Below are positions 1 to 10,090 of a DNA stretch of 64,000 bases, piece by piece (the stretch's first letter is position 1; every line of letters begins with the position of its first letter). Both the position numbers and the translations under genes were made by a program. The DNA is from Microcebus murinus (taxonomy: Eukaryota; Chordata; Mammalia; Primates; Cheirogaleidae): assembly GCF_040939455.1 (NCBI RefSeq), contig NC_134129.1:18146501-18210500 (forward strand), given 5' to 3'. The notes beneath the pieces were generated by a model that saw only the letters and a program-made list of their open reading frames with translations, did not search any database and was not told where the DNA came from.

Positions 1-245
1 AATAGAAATAAATTAATTGGCCAACTAAAAGTATGTAGAGAAAATTAGCCGGGCATGGTGGCGTTCACTTGGTTAGTCCCAGCTACTCGGGAGGCTGAGG
101 CAGGAGGATCGCTTGAGCCCAGGAGTTTGAGGTTGCTGTGAGCGAGGCTGACGCCACAGCACTCACTCTAGCCCGGGCAACAGAGTGAGACTCAGTCTCA
201 AAAATAAATTAATTAATTAATTTTTAAAAGTTAAAAAAAAAAAAA
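1..245 (+). mobile_element. Alu (lemur type), cut by window edge
   Basis: The right monomer and linker are present; the left monomer lies outside the window. The A-rich tail runs through AATTAATTAATT to about 245. It sits in ATP10D intron 4, antisense to the gene. Confidence 0.9.
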
Positions 246-596
246 TCAGCCAATCAACTGACTTCAGCCTAAAAGTAGGTCTTTTGTGGAACAACAGAAA
301 TTTAAGTTGTGCAAGATTTTTACCAACATCTCAGGTGCAGGACTGCTTACAAAAGTGAAACGACAGTAGTCTGAGAGCCATATCAGTCACAGAATATCTA
401 AATGACAGCCATAGGCAGAAAGATGGGCACAATGAGACACAAAATTTGCCAAAGATAAGAGCATTATTACTAGGCTGAAACATTTTTTGGTTTACAAGAT
501 GAAGGAACCCTGACTTCATAGTGGTTCAGGTAAAAATAATAATAATAATAAAATAATAATAATAAAAAAACATTAAATTTTAAAATACTTCATCTC
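246..596. other. ATP10D intron 4, no gene seen
   Basis: Apart from an (AAT)n stretch near 535-566, I recognise no repeat and no exon here. Confidence 0.5.
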
Positions 597-637
597 AAGG
601 CCCGCATGTGGCCCACGGGCCGTAGTTTGAGGTCTAG
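597..637 (+). mobile_element. Fragment of hAT element, 3' end only
   Basis: About 40 bp match the right end of the three hAT copies at 1385, 18293 and 27968 (GGCCGTAGTTTGAGG and upstream). The rest of the element is absent. Confidence 0.6.
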
Positions 638-1098
638 AATTTAGGTGGCAAGAGAAGCCACAAAGTCTTAGAAGGTTTGCTATGTCAGTAATTGTAGATA
701 TTAGAACAATGAACAACAACAACAAAAAAAAACGTAAGATATAAACTCTAAGCTTAAGAAAAATAATGAGCAGGTGATTATTTCCCTTGCAAAATAATTT
801 TCCGAATTGCAAAACAATTCTGTTTGGGTTCCTTTAATTGCATTACAGAAAACATGATTGCCGGTCTGAAATATGGGAACTCCAAAGTCCTATCCTATTA
901 CCTATAAAAATACAATAAATACACTTTCACCGATACCTGGAAATGGATTAAACCTTCTGGGATTCTGTTTTGTCATGGCAAAAATTAAGTAATCTAAAAT
1001 TCTCTTTGTCTCTCTTTTGTACGGTAAAAAATGAGCTCAGTTATCTTCTGGAAAAAAAATAAAGTTAATTGGTCGCCACCTGGGAACACATTATTCAC

Positions 1099-1303
1099 CT
1101 GCTCTGCCTGGCCTCGAACCACCTGCCTCTGTTTTAAATTGCTCTCTCCATCCAGCCCGGAAGTCTCGATGTGACAGATCCCATCCGGATCGGAGGAAAA
1201 GAGCAACACCATGTCCGCAGGGATGACCTCGTTACAGGAGAGGCGAATAAAGTCGCCGACAGTAACTTCTTTCCAGCGTCGGTCCATGTATTTTTTCTCT
1301 TTC
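1099..1303 (-). CDS. ATP10D: ATP10D coding exon (third coding exon, actuator domain)
   Basis: P4-type ATPase of the ATP10 (class V) group, a membrane lipid flippase; human ATP10D is reported to move glucosylceramide. The exon is 205 bp, read on the minus strand from 1303. It begins with one base completing an Arg codon split with the upstream exon and ends in phase 0 before GTGAAT. It encodes [20 protein letters not shown], then a stretch with [12 protein letters not shown], and then GLDGESNL. The DGES motif is the P4-ATPase counterpart of the TGES loop whose Glu drives dephosphorylation, so this is the start of the actuator domain. Acceptor TTTTAG lies at 1309-1304 and the donor GT at 1098-1097. 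Downstream exons lie outside the window. Assignment to ATP10D rather than ATP10A or ATP10B rests on remembered similarity and on COMMD8 next door. Confidence 0.93.
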
Positions 1304-1384
1304 CTAAAATGGAAAAAGAAAAAAAAAAAAAAAAAGTTTAAAAAGAACATCAAGCCCCAAACCATGTAAAATAGTGTATAAAAG

Positions 1385-1599
1385 CAGGGGTCCTCAACCT
1401 TTGTAAACAGGGGGCCAGGTCACTGTCCCTTAGACCATTGGAGAGTGCGCACTGTGGGCCCGGGACGAGTCGGCTGCTAAGCAGGACAGGCAGCGGCTGC
1501 TAAGCAGGACAGGCAGCGGTGGCTAAAACACCTGGCGGGCCGGATAAATGTCCTCAGTGGACCACATGTGGCCCGCGGGTTGTAGTTTGAGGACCCCTG
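1385..1599. mobile_element. Non-autonomous hAT transposon, copy A
   Basis: Ends are CAGGGGTCCTCAACCT and AGTTTGAGGACCCCTG, inverted to each other as in hAT elements. An internal 23-bp segment beginning GCTGCTAAGCAGGACAGG is tandemly doubled at about 1473-1518. The 8-bp flanks are only roughly alike. It lies about 80 bp upstream of the ATP10D exon at 1303 on the gene strand, in intron 3. Confidence 0.85.
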
Positions 1600-2543
1600 G
1601 TGTAAAGTATTAAGCTATTTCTTATAGCTATTTTTGGGGGGTAGAGACTATACCAACATTCCACCTCTCTATCCCTGGGATATTGTAAGCACAGCACTCA
1701 AACATTATTGAAAGAGTCATACGACTGTTGTGGTAATATGTTCTATGGCTTTAACAAGAAAACCGTGGACTTACAACAATTATTCCATATTTTTACACAA
1801 GACATCAGTTTCTCTGGTTCCCTTCAGATTGGACGTGAGTACGAGAAAAAAAAAAATAGAGCTAAATTTTCATTATCCAAGTAATCTCACATCATCTTAA
1901 AAAAGGAGAAAAAGAGTTCTTTCCCCTGTTTTCTTAACAGATCTTTAAAACAAATGTGAAGGCCACTGACGAATTCTAATAGTGAACAAAATTCAGAATC
2001 CTGCAGGTTTTGGATTAAATATCTCTTCTTTGGAGAAATCTTCTCTAACCTTTTCCTCTTTGGCTCACATAAGATTGAAGACAAGTTATACTTGTCTATA
2101 CTGTTAAATAAGTATTAATTTCCATCTAAGAATAAAAACCCAGGAGCTGCATATACTACATACCACTGTTCAAAACTCACCGCAATAGAGTTTATTTTTG
2201 GCTACACAGACTTTCTATTTCATAAATACTGGAAAAACCAGGCCTCCAGCTCAGCAAATATGGCCCTGAAAAGACCTCCTTTCATGAATATCCTTTATTG
2301 TAGCTGCAACAGGACGCCTCTAGTTTTGTGCACAAAAAGAAAATAATACTCTTCTCCATTCTTCACAATCCTTTTCCTCTATCGACAGCTCCTGTCTTTT
2401 CATTTTTATATCCCATCTTGTTTTTCACATCCATTCATATTCATTCTTATTTTTCATATCCCATCCTCTTCTTAATCCTAAATTATTAATGCAACATCTA
2501 GGGTTAAAAACTATCTGCTTGCTTTCCTTCTTATGGTATGAAG
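1600..2543. other. ATP10D intron 3, unassigned
   Basis: Mostly AT-rich single-copy-looking sequence. The open frame at 1887-2084 on the minus strand has no recognisable similarity and no supporting context. Confidence 0.5.
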
Positions 2544-2886
2544 CTTATTTATTTATTTATTTATTTTGAGACAGAGTCTCACTCTGTTGCCCAGGCTAGA
2601 GTGAGTGCCGTGGCGTCAGCCTCGCTCACAGCAACCTCCGACTCCTGGGCTCAAGCGATCCTCCTGCCTCAGCCTCCCGAGTGGCTGGAACTACAGGCAT
2701 GTGCCACCATGCCTGGCTAATTTTTTTGTGTATATATATTAGTTGGCCAATTAATTTCTTTCTATTTATAGTAGAGACGGGGTCTCACTCTTGCTCAGGC
2801 TGGTTTCAAACTCCGGACCTCAAGCAATCCACCCACCTTGGCCTCCCAGAGTGCTAGGATGACAGGCGTGAGCCACCGCACCCGGC
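2544..2886 (-). mobile_element. Alu (lemur type)
   Basis: Full dimer in minus orientation with a (TTTA)n-type tail; sense-oriented relative to ATP10D. No clean target duplication was found. Confidence 0.92.
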
Positions 2887-3151
2887 CCTTAATTTTTTTC
2901 AATTCCACTTATACATGAGTTATAGAGGTTTTTGCTTTGTCAACTCCTGGTTGACAATGGCTTATATGTTTTTGTTTTCCTCTCTGACACCTGAATTAAA
3001 TACACTGTAGGACTTTTCTAAGAAATGTTAATTGAAAACAACAATACTAACAACAACAACAATAACAAAAAACACAAAAAGGGTTCTGCTAACATCTAAG
3101 TGGGAAAAAAAAAGTCACATTCTGCATGTTTCTAAATGAGACAAGTGTATA
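2887..3151. other. ATP10D intron 3, unassigned
   Basis: Unique-looking AT-rich sequence with an (AAC)n microsatellite near 3040-3077. Confidence 0.5.
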
Positions 3152-3847
3152 CCATGTTTCCTCAAAAATAAGACAGGGTCTTCTATTTATTTTTCCCCAA
3201 GAAGACACCCTAGGGCTTACTTTCAGGGGATGTGTTATTCTTTTTAAGGACGGTACAACAAAATCTCCATTGATTCAAATAGAGTGAAGTCGTCTTCTTC
3301 TGGAACATCATCCTCACTCTCCAAACCCCGAATCCCATCCTGAATGTCTTGCAACTCTATTTCCTTTAGAACCACTGGCCCCGATCTCTCCTGTGGAGCA
3401 CTAGAGCTCTCACGGGACAGATGAAAAGGGCTGCTCGTGTTCTTTCCCGCTCGACGACACGCATGGGTTGTGCAGATGCACTGCGCAGCCACGCCCATCA
3501 CTAGGGCTGATTTTCATAGCCACGCCCACTGCCCGGACTTATTTTCATAGCCACGCCCACCACCAGGGCTTGTTTTCATAACCACGCCCACCACCAGGGC
3601 TTGTTTTCATAGCCACGCCCACCACTAGGGCTGATTTTCATAGCCACGCCCACCACTAGGGCTGATTTTCATAGCCATCACCCATCACTAGGGCTGATTT
3701 TCATAGCCACGCCCATCACTAGGGCTGATTTTCATAGCCACGCCCATCACTAGGGCTTATTTTCGGGGTGGGGCTTCTATTGCGCACAGGCTTAGACATC
3801 CTGCTGGGGCTTATTGTATGGGTAGGGCTTATTTTCGGAAACAAGGG
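3152..3847 (-). mobile_element. pogo/mariner-like DNA transposon remnant, copy 1
   Basis: The left end CCATGTTTCCTCAAAAATAA follows a TA; the right end is a decayed inverse (TTATTTTCGGAAACAAGGG). The same element recurs at 46719-47447. On the minus strand an open stretch (3501-3244) encodes an acidic tail with ESEDDVPEEDDFTLFE; the other copy has an almost identical stretch, so this looks like the C-terminus of the original transposase. About nine 31-bp units starting CACGCCCATCACTAGGG fill roughly 3490-3770. Family naming is inferred from the TA target and the ends. On the gene strand it begins only 29 bp after the donor of ATP10D exon 4071-3877. Confidence 0.75.
3490..3770. repeat. 31-bp tandem repeat inside pogo-like copy 1
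   Basis: About nine units of roughly 31 bp, each with CACGCCCA, CACTAGGGC and TGATTTTCATAGC; one unit has a 1-bp length change near 3675. The copy at 47040-47370 has about ten units. Confidence 0.9.
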
Positions 3848-3876
3848 TTCTATGGCAAAGTTCCCATGCCACTTAC

Positions 3877-4071
3877 CTACTATACACTTTAGTTACTAAG
3901 TTATTAATCTGTTTGTCAATTTTGTATTTGCGATAATCTTCCAAGCCATCTTTAATCGCGATGATCATCAGGACGACCAGGAGGGGCAGCATGGTGATTT
4001 CCTTTTGGAAGGCTTCTACCAAAGGCACCCAGTTCAGGACCACGAGGAACAGGAAATATAAATTGGCGGCT
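3877..4071 (-). CDS. ATP10D: ATP10D coding exon (second coding exon, first two membrane helices)
   Basis: This 195-bp exon runs on the minus strand from 4071 to 3877, after acceptor TTGCAG (AG at 4073-4072) and before donor GTAAGT (3876-3871). It starts with the base that completes the split Arg codon of FEQFHR. It encodes AANLYFLFLVVLNWVPLVEA, a hydrophobic helix, then a second hydrophobic stretch MLPLLVVLMIIAIKDGLEDY followed by RKYKIDKQINN. These are TM1 and TM2 of a P4-ATPase and the conserved DGLEDY turn into the cytosolic actuator segment. Splice phases on both sides agree with the neighbouring exons. A DNA transposon starts 29 bp past the donor. Confidence 0.95.
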
Positions 4072-5820
4072 CTGCAACCCAAACACAAAAAAAGATGTTC
4101 ACAAGTTGCTTCAAGGACTGCTATAAAGAAGCAAAATACCTTATTGTGTGTTTTCCTGTTAAGTGTTGGTTTAGTTTGTTACAGACGGAAAACTAGCAAA
4201 ATATAACAAATCCAAATGAACGATTCATTTCCCTCCTGGACATCTGGCTCATGTCACACTTTAAAAAATGTGAGATACTATTTATTAAAATATATAATAG
4301 TAATAAATATCTCAGTGGGTCAGTCGAGCTGACAAAAGGCACAATAGGAAACAGTATTATTGCCTTTTTAAAGGCAATTTTAAATGTTTCTGCCTTTTCA
4401 GAAACATTTAGAAAACATCCAAGGCTAATGTGTTATAAAAATAAACAAACAAAAAACCCCCAAATCAAGTCTCTAGCCTTTTGTGTGTGCCAACATTACA
4501 TTCAAATAAGGCTCAAAATAAGGAGAAAAGCCTGAGTTTTTTTTTTTTCTTCTTGGGACTAACCCTTCTAATCCTTCTTTTATGCTATTTAGAACCACTT
4601 TCTTAAAGAACTTCTTCCGTTCCTCTATTTTATATGTCCAACTACTTCTCCACCGGTTCCTTATTTTCACAGCCATGAGGTAAATTCAAGACACCCTTTC
4701 CCTTAAAAGAAAAACAAAAATCTCAATCCTGCCATCCTGCCCTTGAATTTTTATTACATATTGTCCCACTGACCATGAAACTTCCCGAAAGAATAATCTA
4801 CACATACTTCTTCCTCACTTCCAGTTCCTTTTACTTTCTTTGGTTCTGTGGATTCAATTATCGCCATGTGGACCACATCCAAACCCGCAGCTCTAGCTCT
4901 GAACCCTGTTCAAGGGTCAGATTCTTACCCCATCGAGTGCGCTAGATTGCAGACTCTTATAAAAGATACCGACACCCACAGCACTTGGATCATTCATTCA
5001 ACCAATTCACATCTGCACTTCAAGCGTAGCCACTGTCTAATGCGTGTGTACCGAACACACATAGAATGAATAATGAGAATGAATAAACGCAGAACGAATA
5101 AGGAGTGCCGAGAATCTTTATACTCGCATCAGCATCGCAAACACAACACTGGCAGAAACAAAACCATCCTCCAGCCCAGCTTCTTTTGACTCCCGTCTCT
5201 CTTTTTTCTGCTAATCCTTCCGATCGTCACAGCTCGACACGTTCATGTCATAGTCTTTTTTTTTTTTACTCCTTTCGCTTAATTTCCAACATTGAACCCG
5301 TAGTGTCTGTAAGTAGGGTTATTCCCACCTGTCTGACTTCACTTCCAGGTGCTCCCTGGCACAGATGCTACGAGTAAGTGAGACAGGACTGCTTCCCGGG
5401 CTTCAAGCTTGCCTTCATGCTCCTACTCATACCCCTTCCTCCCTCTGAAACATGCTTTTGGCCATGCCTCTGCCTTGAAAATCCCACCCACCCTCCATAG
5501 TTAATCCAAATGCTACCTTCCCTTCTATTGCTCCAGTTAGTATTGTTATCTTTTTGAGACTTCCATTCTACTTGATAGCGCTTTATAATGCTCATCGCAC
5601 CCCCTGTGTCTTTTTGTTGTTTGTATACATATCTCGTTTCCTACGCTCAACCGAAAACTCCACAAGGAAAAGAGCCACAATTCCACCTGAATTTCCTTGA
5701 GTGCCTAAACTCACAGTAGAGTGTCAATCGATGTGTATTAAGCTGAACTATGTCACTGATTCACCTAACAGCATCTTACATCTGCATGGCTTTGGAGCTC
5801 TATTTCTCCATATTATCAAA
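4072..5820. other. ATP10D intron 2, distal part
   Basis: No exon or young repeat recognised. About 5320-5760 has an L2-like composition and wording (for example GGTGCTCCCTGGCACAG), held only weakly. The open frames here on both strands look like chance. Confidence 0.45.
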
Positions 5821-5833
5821 TAAGGAAAATCTT

Positions 5834-6172
5834 GGCCGGGCACGGTGGCTCACGCCGGTAATCCCAGCACTCTGGGAGGCCGAGGCAGGCAGATCACTCA
5901 AGGTCAGGAGTTCGAAACCAGCCTGAGCAAGAGCGAGACCCGTCTCTACTAAAAATAGAAATTAATCGGTCAACTAAAAATATATAGAAAAAATTAGCCA
6001 GGCGTGGTGGTGCATGCCTGTAGTCCCAGCTACTCGGGAGGCTGAGGCAGGAGGATCGCTTGAGCCCAGGAGGTTGAGGTTGCTGTGAGCTAGGCTGACG
6101 CCACGGCACTCACTCTAGCCTGGGCAACAAAGTGAGACCCTGTCTCAAAAAAAAAAAAAAAAAAAAAAAAAG
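5834..6172 (+). mobile_element. Alu (lemur type)
   Basis: Full dimer with an A25-type tail, flanked by the exact 12-bp duplication TAAGGAAAATCT (5821-5832 and 6173-6184). Confidence 0.96.
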
Positions 6173-6189
6173 TAAGGAAAATCTGAAAA

Positions 6190-6360
6190 TAAAAGGCAGC
6201 ATGATTCAATGGAAAGAGCACGAGGCAAGAGCGAGGAGCCCAGAGCTGGAGCCCCTGGTCTGCTACGCGTCGCTGGCACGACGTCGACTGAGCCTCAACT
6301 TGCTCCCTGACTTAAGTAATACGAGAGCAACAGTCTCTTTCCTGGAAAGACAGAAGGCAT
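6190..6360 (+). repeat. MIR SINE, diverged
   Basis: CATGATTCAATGGAAAGAGC and the following GAGCCCAGAGCTGG... TGAGCCTCAACTTGCTCC order follows the MIR core. Identification is by eye. Confidence 0.55.
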
Positions 6361-6436
6361 CTTCCCCATCGCCAAGCGCCCTGTGAGTGTGAACAGTCAC
6401 CCTCATCCCCCGAGAGACTCTGGGATTGTCGAGGAT

Positions 6437-6797
6437 GGCGTCACGAGTCCTAGGTGTCGTCACGAGTCCTAGGTGTCGTCACGAGTCCTAGGTGAGGTCA
6501 CGAGTCCTAGGTGTCGTCACGAGTCCTAGGTGAGGTCACGAGTCCTAGGTGTCGTCACGAGTCCTAGGTGTCGTCACGAGTCCTAGGTGTCGTCACGAGT
6601 CCTAGGTGACGTCACGAGTCCTAGGTGTCGTCACGAGTCCTAGGTGACGTCAGGAGTCCTAGGTGAGGTCACGAGTCCTAGGTGACGTCAGGAGTCCTAG
6701 GTGACGTCACGAGTCCTAGGTGAGGTCACGCGTCCTAGATGACGTCACGAGTCCTAGGTGACGTCACGAGTCCTAGGTGAGGTCACGAGTCCTAGGA
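6437..6797. repeat. 19-bp minisatellite, 19 units
   Basis: Nineteen uninterrupted 19-bp units of the form NNN-GTCACGAGTCCTAGGT, with no spacers. The first three bases vary as GTC, GAG or GAC (first unit GGC). When they are GAC, the unit boundary makes TGACGTCA, the full CRE palindrome; this happens in units 10, 12, 14, 15, 17 and 18. Other variation is slight (GTCAGG in units 12 and 14, CGCGTCCTAGAT in unit 16). It lies in ATP10D intron 2, 135 bp past the exon 2 donor. Confidence 0.97.
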
Positions 6798-6931
6798 GGC
6801 TTAAGCAACATACAGGGTTAGGAAAATGGAAAATGTCACATGTCGACTCGAGTGACAAAGAGGATCGTAAGGGTGTTGTGTTTGGGGGTTTTTTTTTGTT
6901 TTATTTCCCTCCCCCTCTAAAATAAAAGTAC

Positions 6932-7224
6932 CTGTGAAACTGCTCGAATAAATTTCTCGGCACGAAATTCAGAAGCGTGTACTTTGTCGTCCGTATGCGG
7001 TTATTCACGTAGGCTCCCGAGAACTTCTCGTGCTCCTCCTGGAAGGGCCAGGGGTTGGGGACGACCATCCGGTGCTTCCTCGCCAGCCTGGGGCTCCGGG
7101 AGGACTTGCCCGCGCAGGGGAGCAGCGAGGAGTAGCGGCAGCGCCTCTGGCCGCCCTGGTCCCCACCGGTGCCCCCGACGAGCCGCCTCCAGTGACACCT
7201 GGCCCATTGCAGGGGCCCGGGCAT
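6932..7224 (-). CDS. ATP10D: ATP10D first coding exon (N-terminus)
   Basis: The exon spans 7261-6932 on the minus strand: acceptor TTGTTTGTTGCCAG before 7261, 37 bases of 5' UTR, ATG at 7224-7222, donor GTACTT at 6931-6926. The chosen ATG gives MPGPLQWARCHWRRL, which fits the ATP10D N-terminus as I recall it; the frame is also open upstream, but only across the acceptor. The encoded cytosolic tail ends in NNRIRTTKYTLLNFVPRNLF then EQFHR, the conserved P4-ATPase segment just before TM1, and the last codon is split (AG|A) into the next exon. The tail between residues 15 and 60 is very GC-rich and rich in G, R and S, unlike the other exons. Large frames on the opposite strand and in the other frames are shadows of this GC-rich exon. 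Confidence 0.95.
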
Positions 7225-7261
7225 GTCCAAAACGCAGCGAGAGCCAGGCCGCGTGGCTGCT

Positions 7262-7503
7262 CTGGCAACAAACAAACAAAGACAGCACATCAGACTCCCA
7301 CCAGATTCTGCAGAGTCTTAAAGACCGTGACGTCTCCACTTTTTTTTTTTTTTTTTCTATGCCAGATAAATATGTGACCCGGTGGTTCAGCCTGCAAGTG
7401 AGAAACTCCACTAGTCTCTGGAGTGCCACTGCAACCACATCTGCACTAAAGAAAGCATGCATGCACCTTCCTCCTCGTCGACTCGTCATCCGATCGAGTA
7501 CGC
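7262..7503. other. ATP10D intron 1, proximal to exon 2
   Basis: Polypyrimidine and A/T tracts near the acceptor, then unassigned sequence up to the transposon at 7504. Confidence 0.5.
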
Positions 7504-7997
7504 CAGAGGTCCCCAACCGTTTTGGCACCGGGGACCAGTTTCATGGAAGACAGTTTTTCCATAGACCAAATTGGGGGATTGGAGGGGGTTGGGGAGGGAT
7601 GGGTTCAGGATGATTCAAGCGCATTATGTTTAGCATGCGGTCGAACCTCTCTGCTAATGATCAAGTGTATTTGCGGCCGCTCCCCGGGGCTAATATCACC
7701 ACCTCAGCTCCACCTCCGACCACCAGGCGTCCGATGCTCATGAGGAGCCGCAGCCCGGATCCCTGGCGTGCGCAGTTGGCAGCAGGGTTCTTGCTCCTAT
7801 GAGAATCTGTGATGCCGCTGCTGATCAGACAGGAGGAAGAGCTTGTGCCGTGATGCGAGCAGTGGGGGGCGGCTGTGAACACAGATGAAGCTTTCTCTGG
7901 CTCACTCACCTGCAGCTTACTTCCTCCTGTGCGGTCCAGTTCCCAAAGGACCATGGGCCAGTACCGGTCCACAGCCCGGGGGTTGGGGACCACAGAT
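7504..7997. mobile_element. hAT-Charlie-like DNA transposon fossil
   Basis: Starts CAGAGGTCCCCAACCGTTTT and ends with the inverse wording CGGGGGTTGGGGACCACAG. The middle has the characteristic GGACCAGTTTCATGGAAGAC and, near the right end, CCAGTACCGGTCCACAGCCC. I recognise the family shape but not its name with certainty. It is internally shortened. Confidence 0.75.
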
Positions 7998-8007
7998 AGA
8001 AGCAACA

Positions 8008-8741
8008 GGCTGAGTGTGGGGTGGCTCACGCCTGTCATCCCAGCACTCTGGGAGGCCGGGGCAGGAGGATCGCTCTCAAGGTCAGGAGTTCGAAACCAGC
8101 CTGAGCAAGAGCTAGACCCCGTCTCTACTAAAAATAGAAAGAAATTAATTGGCCAACCAATATATATATAGAAAACAGCTATTTGGGAGGCTGAAGCAGG
8201 AGGATCACTTGAGCCCAGGAGTTTGAGGTTGCTCTGAGCTAGGCTCTGACCCCGTCTCTATTATAAATAGAAAGAAATTAATTGGCCAACTAAAAATATA
8301 TAGAGAAAAAAATTAGCCGGGCATAATGGCACAGGCCTGTAGTCGCAGCTACTCGGGGGGCTGAGGCAGGAGGACTGCCAGATACCCTAGTTTTGAAAAA
8401 AAAATCAACATATGGGCCGGGCACGGTGGCTCATGCCTGTAAACCTAGCACTCTGGGAGGCCGAGGCAGGAGGATCACTCAAGGTCAGGAGTTTGAAACT
8501 AGCCTGAGCATGAGCAAGACCCCATCTCTATTATAAACAGAAAGAAATTAATTGGCCAACTAAAAATATATAGAAAAACTTAGCCGGGCATGGTGGCGCA
8601 TGCCTGTAGTCCCAGCTACGTAGGAGGCTGAGGCAGGAGGATCGCCTGAGCCCAGGAGTTGGAGGTTGCTGTGAGCTAGGCTGACACCACGGCACTCTAG
8701 CCCGGGCAACAGAGTGAGACTCTGTCTTAAAAAAAAAAAAA
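8008..8741 (+). mobile_element. Composite Alu insertion with a 34-bp non-Alu segment
   Basis: One exact 10-bp duplication AGAAGCAACA (7998-8007 and 8742-8751) encloses the whole 734 bp. Inside are, in order: an Alu left half (8008-8170), a piece of right monomer (8171-8245), a linker plus right-monomer piece (8246-8378), a non-Alu segment GATACCCTAG...CAACATATG (8381-8414), and a complete Alu (8415-8741). The non-Alu segment is the reverse complement of 20273-20308, where it again directly abuts the 5' end of an Alu. Confidence 0.85.
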
Positions 8742-8799
8742 AGAAGCAACAAAAGACAGCATCTAACAGGCCAGTCCATAACTTGCAGCGACCTATTTG

Positions 8800-8970
8800 G
8801 GCTTAATGTGTGCAAGCCTCTTAACCTCTCTGATCATCAGCTTTTCCATCTTTGCAATGGTAATAATGCCACACGTGTCAGGAAATTGCTGTGAGGATTC
8901 AATGAATAGCACGTAAATCCTGATAGAGCATGAAGCCTGATAGAGAGTAAGCCATCAATAAAATCCATTC
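8800..8970 (-). repeat. MIR SINE
   Basis: CCTCTTAACCTCTCTGATCA, TTTTCCATCTTTGCAATGGT and GCTGTGAGGATTCAATGAAT follow the reverse MIR core in order. Confidence 0.7.
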
Positions 8971-9064
8971 TGTGTAGCTTGTAAATATGGCCACTGGAGC
9001 CCATTCTACTGAGTGAAGTATCCCAAGAATGGAAAAACAGGCACCACGTGCACTCACCAGCAAA

Positions 9065-9302
9065 CTGGTATTAACTGATCAGCACCTAAGTGGACACACA
9101 GGAATGACATTTATTGGGTGTTGGGCAGGTGCAGGGGGAGGAGGGGATGGGTACATACAAACACAATGAGTGAGATGTGCACCGTCTGGGGGATGGTCAC
9201 ACTTGAAGCTCAGACTCGAGGGGGGAGGGGAGGCAACAGCAATATACGTAACCTTAACATTTGTACCCCCATAATATGATGAAATAAAAAAATATATATA
9301 TG
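9065..9302 (+). mobile_element. 3' end of a lemur L1
   Basis: Contains GGTGTTGGGCAGGTG, GATGTGCACCGTCTGGGGG, a G-rich tract, AACCTTAACATTTGTACCCC and CATAATATGATGAAATAAA before an A/T tail. It is a 5'-truncated L1 3' UTR; a shorter relative lies at 24638-24720. Confidence 0.75.
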
Positions 9303-9716
9303 GCCACAAATTCTTCCTATCTCTACATGCACAGCCGTTTGCCCATGAAGAGGTGCAGTGAGTCTTAGCTCATTGAACCTGGGCGCGGCCATGTGCTTTG
9401 CTTTGGCTAATGAAACACTCGCAAACATGACACAGGCCATGGCTTGAAATGGGCTTTCTCACTGGGGCCTGCTCTCTCTCATTGCTCCTGGGAGCCCTGT
9501 GGCCGCCACCATCCGCCCCAGCTGGCCACTCACCACCGTAGTCTCTGTCAGTGCGTGGACAAGACCACTCTCACGTGAGCATGCCCAGATGACACAAACT
9601 AGAACAGAGAGATTAACCGTCCCAGCTGAGCTCAGCCCAAATGGCCGACCCACCAAAAGACGAGTCAATAAAGGCTACATCACCAAGTTTTGTTGCAAAA
9701 CAAAAATTTAACTGAT
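9303..9716 (+). repeat. Old interspersed repeat, family not named
   Basis: Wording such as GGCTAATGAAACACTCGCAA, CTCTCTCATTGCTCCTGGGA and the ending AAAAATTTAACTGATACAT resembles an ancient mammalian repeat. The open frames at 9459-9668 and 9499-9711 fall inside it. Confidence 0.45.
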
Positions 9717-9849
9717 ACATAATCCCTTGTTTTCCTTATTTCCAAATTTTCCAGGAGATTCAGCCCCTACCTGGAATGTGAGCTTGTTAATTACAAAAAA
9801 TAAATAAATAAATAAAAGAGAGAGAGAGACAAGAAAGAAAAGGGAACAT

Positions 9850-10090
9850 TTATTAAAAGCATGCCATAGTCTAACCACTTTACAAAGCCCTTTATGTGCG
9901 TTATCTTGTTTAATATTAATATCAATTCTATGATGCAGGTGTTACTTCTGTTTTATAAAAAAGAGGAAACAAGCTTAGAGAGGTAAAGTAACTTGTTGAA
10001 ATTCATACGGCTAGCGAGTAGCTAAGGCTGACTCAAACTAAATCTTTCTGACTCAACAGTTTCTGCTCTTAGCTGTTCGTGTGCCTCATT
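9850..10090 (+). repeat. MIR SINE
   Basis: TTTATGTGCGTTATCTTGTT, AGAGGTAAAGTAACTTGTTG and GGCTGACTCAAACTAAATC follow the MIR order. Confidence 0.75.

Noticed and set aside
3490..3770. 31-bp repeats as a CRISPR-like array
   Set aside because: No unique spacers, and the array sits between the inverted ends of a DNA transposon that recurs at 46.7 kb.
6437..6797. Direct-repeat array resembling a CRISPR
   Set aside because: The 19-bp units are head-to-tail without spacers, in a primate intron; this is a minisatellite.
7001..7613. Long frames on both strands over ATP10D exon 2
   Set aside because: Shadows of the GC-rich coding exon. The frame 7005-7271 is kept only as a possible upstream-ORF continuation.
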